In this document: piece by piece, positions 18,740 through 21,688 of the stretch
Numbering within the stretch: the stretch's first letter is position 1
How the letters are laid out: each line of letters opens with the position of its first letter
Source: Gonium pectorale
Taxonomy: Eukaryota; Chlorophyta; Chlorophyceae; Chlamydomonadales; Volvocaceae
Assembly (NCBI GenBank): GCA_001584585.1
Contig: LSYV01000015.1
Span: 592,270-613,957, forward strand
Reading direction: 5' to 3'
DNA: 21,688 bases
Program-made: the position numbers and the translations under genes
The notes under the pieces: model-generated
Databases searched by the model: none
Seen by the model: only the letters and a program-made list of their open reading frames with translations
Told to the model about the DNA's origin: nothing

Positions 18740-21688
18740 TCAATGGGAGCCTGGCGGCGGCGCCGCATGAGGCGGCGGCTGCATGTCCGGGAACTGCGAC
18801 GGTGCCGCCGACGGTGGGAGCGGCGGCATAGCCACAGGCGGCGGCGGCGGCGCCATCATGGGCATTCCCGTGAAGGGGTCGATGGGAGGGCCGCCGAAGC
18901 CGCCGGGTCCCATGGGTGCCCCCACGAAAGCCCCCACGTAGTGCTGCTGAGCCGCCGGCGCCGGTGGCAGGACAGCGTATGCCGGCGGCTGTGCCCCGTA
19001 CGGGCCCATGCCACCGCCGTAGGCGCCGTACGGCGGAAACGCGTACGGATTCATGCCGGACGGCTGAGGCAGCGGCGGCGCGGAGGGCAGGGCGTCTGCA
19101 GCGGGCTCAACGCCGCCGCCGGCCCTTCCGCCGCCCCCGGCCACGCTCCCGGCGGTCATTGCCTGGGTTCCTGGGGCGGAGAGCACCACTGCCTTGACGG
19201 CCTTCCCGTCATCGAAGCCGTCCGGGGAGCCGTCGGGGTGCACCTGCGGGCGGGCGGGCGGGTGAGTGCATGAATGTGTATGGCATGCGGGCGCGGAGCA
19301 CCAGGGGCGACGACGGGCAGGATATTGGGTGTTGGGAGAAGGCAGGGCAGTGCCAGACGCGCGAGAGCGATGCCGGGTCAGCGGAGGGCTATCAGCCTAA
19401 ATGCGTTTTGGTAGGCAGTCATGCTTGTAGGGGGCCAAGCGCAATGACCGCCCCGCCCCTGTCACTGCGACCGTTTGCATCCTGGTGGTCTTGCCTGGTC
19501 ACCGCACCTAGCTCACGCCCTCACGCCATCTGCGCTCGCCCCCTCTCACACAGACGCACTGCCCAGACCCCACATCATTCGTGCCAACAGGAGGCCTCCT
19601 TGGCTGCGTGGTGCCGCATTACACACCCCATCACCCGCCGACTGACAACGGCCTCACCGCACCCTGACCCACGGGTCGCATACCGGTACCTGCGAGCGCA
19701 TACGCGACAGCAGCAGTGGCTTGCAGCCGCAGCAGCCGCTCTGGGGCAGCTGGTCCAGTCGGGACAGGAAGCCGAACGCCACGTTGGACGTGAACATGAG
19801 CAACCAGCCGCAGAAGGTGAGCAGCACCCACGACTGGCCGCCCTGGGTGGCTGCCTCGCAGCAGGGAGCCGCCTTGAGCGCCTCGTACAGCGGCCGCACC
19901 CGATCGGCGCCCGCCATGGCGAGAATGGAGTCGATCTGGGTGGGTGTGGAGGAAGGGGGTGGTGCAGGAAGGGAGCAACATACCGTAATGCTTCGGAGCG
20001 CACGTGCGCCCAGCAGCACCAGCTCCAGCAGCGCTGGGGCGCTAAGAGGTGTTGAAGCAGTCGCAATAGAGAAGCTCGCGGTCCCGTTCCCGTTCGGCGA
20101 GACGATTGTGCAGGGCTGGGCAAGAGGGGGTAGGGCGAGGGGCCCCGGAGCCCGCATGCCCTCATGCCCGCCTGCCTGCTCAGGGGTCGACCCAGCCCCC
20201 ATTCCAACCACCCAACACTGCGCACGAGCAAGCAGCGCAAACCATGGGGGAGGGGTAACGAAGACGAGCAGGAGAGGACGGAGGAGGGAAAGACGTGAGG
20301 CTTACACGTTGAGGACAACCGCTGACGCCTGGGGGCTACCTGGTTCCCAGCAATAGGACGGGCGAGCGGCGCGTCGAGTGGCCTTGGGGCCACCAAGCAA
20401 GGCCGTTGCCATCCCCACGTTGCACCGCCCCCTCTGCTACCGGTGTCCGGTGCCCTCCCCACCCAACCACTGCGGCCACGCTGGCATTCTTGCGTTCATT
20501 CATCCCCACCTCTTCATTTTCCCACCCACCCACCCACCCACCCACCCAGTGCCCCGACCAATCGGTACCCGCACACCCACCCACCCACCCGACTCTCGGT
20601 GCCATTGATGAATGCCTGCGCCGAGTCGAGCGTGGGCTGCAGCTTCCAGCGCGGCGAGTACAGGGTGGTGAAGTTGGAGATGACCGCCCGCGCCTGCCCC
20701 GTGACCTGGCCCCGTACCCGCTCCACGTCCACCAGGCCGGCGGACTGCAGGGCCGACTGCACAGAGGCGTTGAGCGGCGCGAAGAAGTAGTACTGCAGCA
20801 GCGGCTGCGGGCGTGGGGAGAGTGATGGGGGACCGGGGGAAACAGGGAACGAGGGAATGGGTGATGAGGAGGGTTGTGGAATGAGAGGAAAGGGAAAGAA
20901 GGGAACCTGGCGTGGTACGTGCCGTTGTTGTGGGGAGGGGAGGGGAGGGGCGGTGCGGTGTTGCGATGCGGGGGCGAGCAGCCAGAGCTTCACAGCACCA
21001 CGGGCGACGACGAGCTTCTTGAGCTTGCGGACCACCTAGGAGCTGTGTCCAAGTATTTTGCAGTACGGCATTGCCGTACCGGTGTCGAGACGCGCTTGTC
21101 CATGTGCAAGTCCGATCATTGCCACCTTGGCTGCTACCGTAGTTGGCACCACGTGCGTGTGGAAGCCATGTGCCAGCAGGTCAGCCCGTTACTCGCCCCT
21201 GACCCGTATGGCCATTACCAGGTCAATGGGGGCGACTCCCCTCCGGGGCAGCCCGTGTGTGACCACACCACACCACCCCTCGCCAAACCCCGCCGCCAGC
21301 CGTGCCCGCGCACCGCACCTTGACGTTGCTGCTGGCGCTCAGCGACGACACGGCGATGTGCTCCGCGTGGTAGCAGCCGTCCTGCGCCACCACCAGCCCC
21401 GAAGCGAACAGCGCCGCCAGCAGGAACAGGAGGGCGGCGGCCGCCAGCTGCAGCACGACAGCCGCCGCCACGCCCCAGGGGCAGTTGAGCCCCACAAACA
21501 AGAGCAGGCAGGCCGCGAAGGCAGCCGACACGGCAAACACGGCGACGGTGGCCTGGTAGCGGTACTTGTCCGCCTTGTCCAGGGTGGGCTTGCGGTCGGC
21601 CTCGAATTTGGTCACTTTGTTAATGACCTGTTGCCGTACATTCGCGTGGCCAGGCAGGTTAGTGTGTGTTGAAAAGGACAACGCATAC
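18740..21688 (-). CDS. Multipass membrane protein, tweety/prominin-like topology (5' end outside window)
   Basis: Proposed exons in transcript order: edge or 21627-21319, 21035-20994, 20804 (or 20792)-20589, 20115-19984, 19935-19690 and 19243-18740. All junctions are GT-AG and phase 0. The small exon 21035-20994 is the least certain. The first exon holds two hydrophobic segments (ATVAVFAVSAAFAACLLLFV, then a long Ala/Leu-rich one) and GCYHAEH. A loop follows with four N-glycosylation sequons (NAS, NFT, NGT, NGT), then a CC pair and a third membrane segment (WVLLTFCGWLLMFTSNVAF) followed by GCCGC. The last exon is a Pro/Gly/Tyr/Met-rich cytosolic-type tail (FPPYGAYGGGMGPYGAQPPA), ending PPPGSH. 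The topology with a glycosylated, Cys-bearing loop recalls tweety/prominin-like proteins and a plant plasma-membrane family of similar layout. I did not recognise a family signature, so no function is assigned. Confidence 0.7.
19936..19983 (-). other. Candidate 48-nt in-frame intron of the membrane-protein gene
   Basis: In transcript sense it begins GTATGT, is pyrimidine-rich and ends CCACCCAG, so it looks like an intron. It is only 48 nt, a multiple of three, and contains no stop, so retention would add 16 residues (VCCSLPAPPPSSTPTQ). Confidence 0.5.
20521..20548 (+). repeat. (CCCA)7 microsatellite, intronic
   Basis: Seven perfect CCCA units lie in the intron 20588-20116 of the minus-strand gene, whose sense strand reads (TGGG)7. 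A shorter CCCA run lies at 20576-20590, across the 5' splice site. Confidence 0.95.
20576..20590 (+). repeat. Short (CCCA)n tract spanning a 5' splice site
   Basis: Three CCCA units plus CCC. In transcript sense this is GGGTGGGTGGGTGGG, and the predicted exon end (CGG) and GTGGGT donor at 20588 lie inside it. Confidence 0.85.
21063..21079. repeat. 17-bp inverted repeat GTACGGCA-T-TGCCGTAC
   Basis: Perfect 8-bp arms around a single central base, in the intron 21318-21036 of the minus-strand membrane-protein gene. Confidence 0.9.

Noticed and set aside
1..21688. CRISPR arrays, tRNA or rRNA genes, insertion sequences, bacterial operons
   Set aside because: None seen. The tandem repeats have no spacer structure, and the split genes show this is eukaryotic nuclear DNA.

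Overview
This is nuclear DNA from a eukaryote, most likely a volvocalean green alga (Chlamydomonas/Volvox relatives). It has very high GC, genes split by many 200-560 nt GT-AG introns, Ala/Gly/Pro-rich low-complexity stretches inside conserved proteins, the algal polyadenylation word TGTAA, and a nucleus-encoded plastid ribosomal protein with a transit peptide. No bacterial, plasmid, phage or transposon genes were recognised. I cannot name the species. The ORFs that look continuous in other frames are mostly shadows, so I built the gene models by joining exons whose splice phases and protein-family matches agree.

Layout. 1-176: last codons of a + strand gene of unknown function, followed by a long 3' UTR with a GGTACC tandem array and ending near two TGTAA words. 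1807-6215 (-): eight-exon gene for a CD2BP2/Lin1-type U5 snRNP protein, 765 aa, with a C-terminal OCRE-like repeat. It converges tail to tail with the first gene. 7025-10231 (+): six-exon gene for a queuosine-salvage (Qng1/DUF2419, Q_salvage superfamily) protein of about 422 aa, divergent from CD2BP2. 11263-11802 (-): intronless plastid ribosomal protein bL21 (179 aa). 12208-16114 (+): nine-exon type-2 diacylglycerol acyltransferase (344 aa), sharing a divergent promoter region of about 405 bp with bL21. 16115-18739: a 2.6 kb gene-poor stretch that probably holds the two facing 3' UTRs. 18740 to the right edge (-): 3' part of a multipass membrane protein with a Pro/Gly/Tyr-rich tail, resembling tweety/prominin-type topology. 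Its 5' end lies outside the window.

The genes are unrelated housekeeping or metabolic functions (pre-mRNA splicing, queuine salvage, plastid translation, triacylglycerol synthesis, membrane protein). They alternate in head-to-head and tail-to-tail pairs and do not form a pathway cluster. I found no new multi-gene system. The points most worth checking are a 26-nt microexon that carries the FPHG active-site motif of the acyltransferase, apparent changes at the active site of the Qng1-like protein, an in-frame stopless 48-nt candidate intron in the membrane-protein gene, and a 5' splice site embedded in a GGGT repeat.
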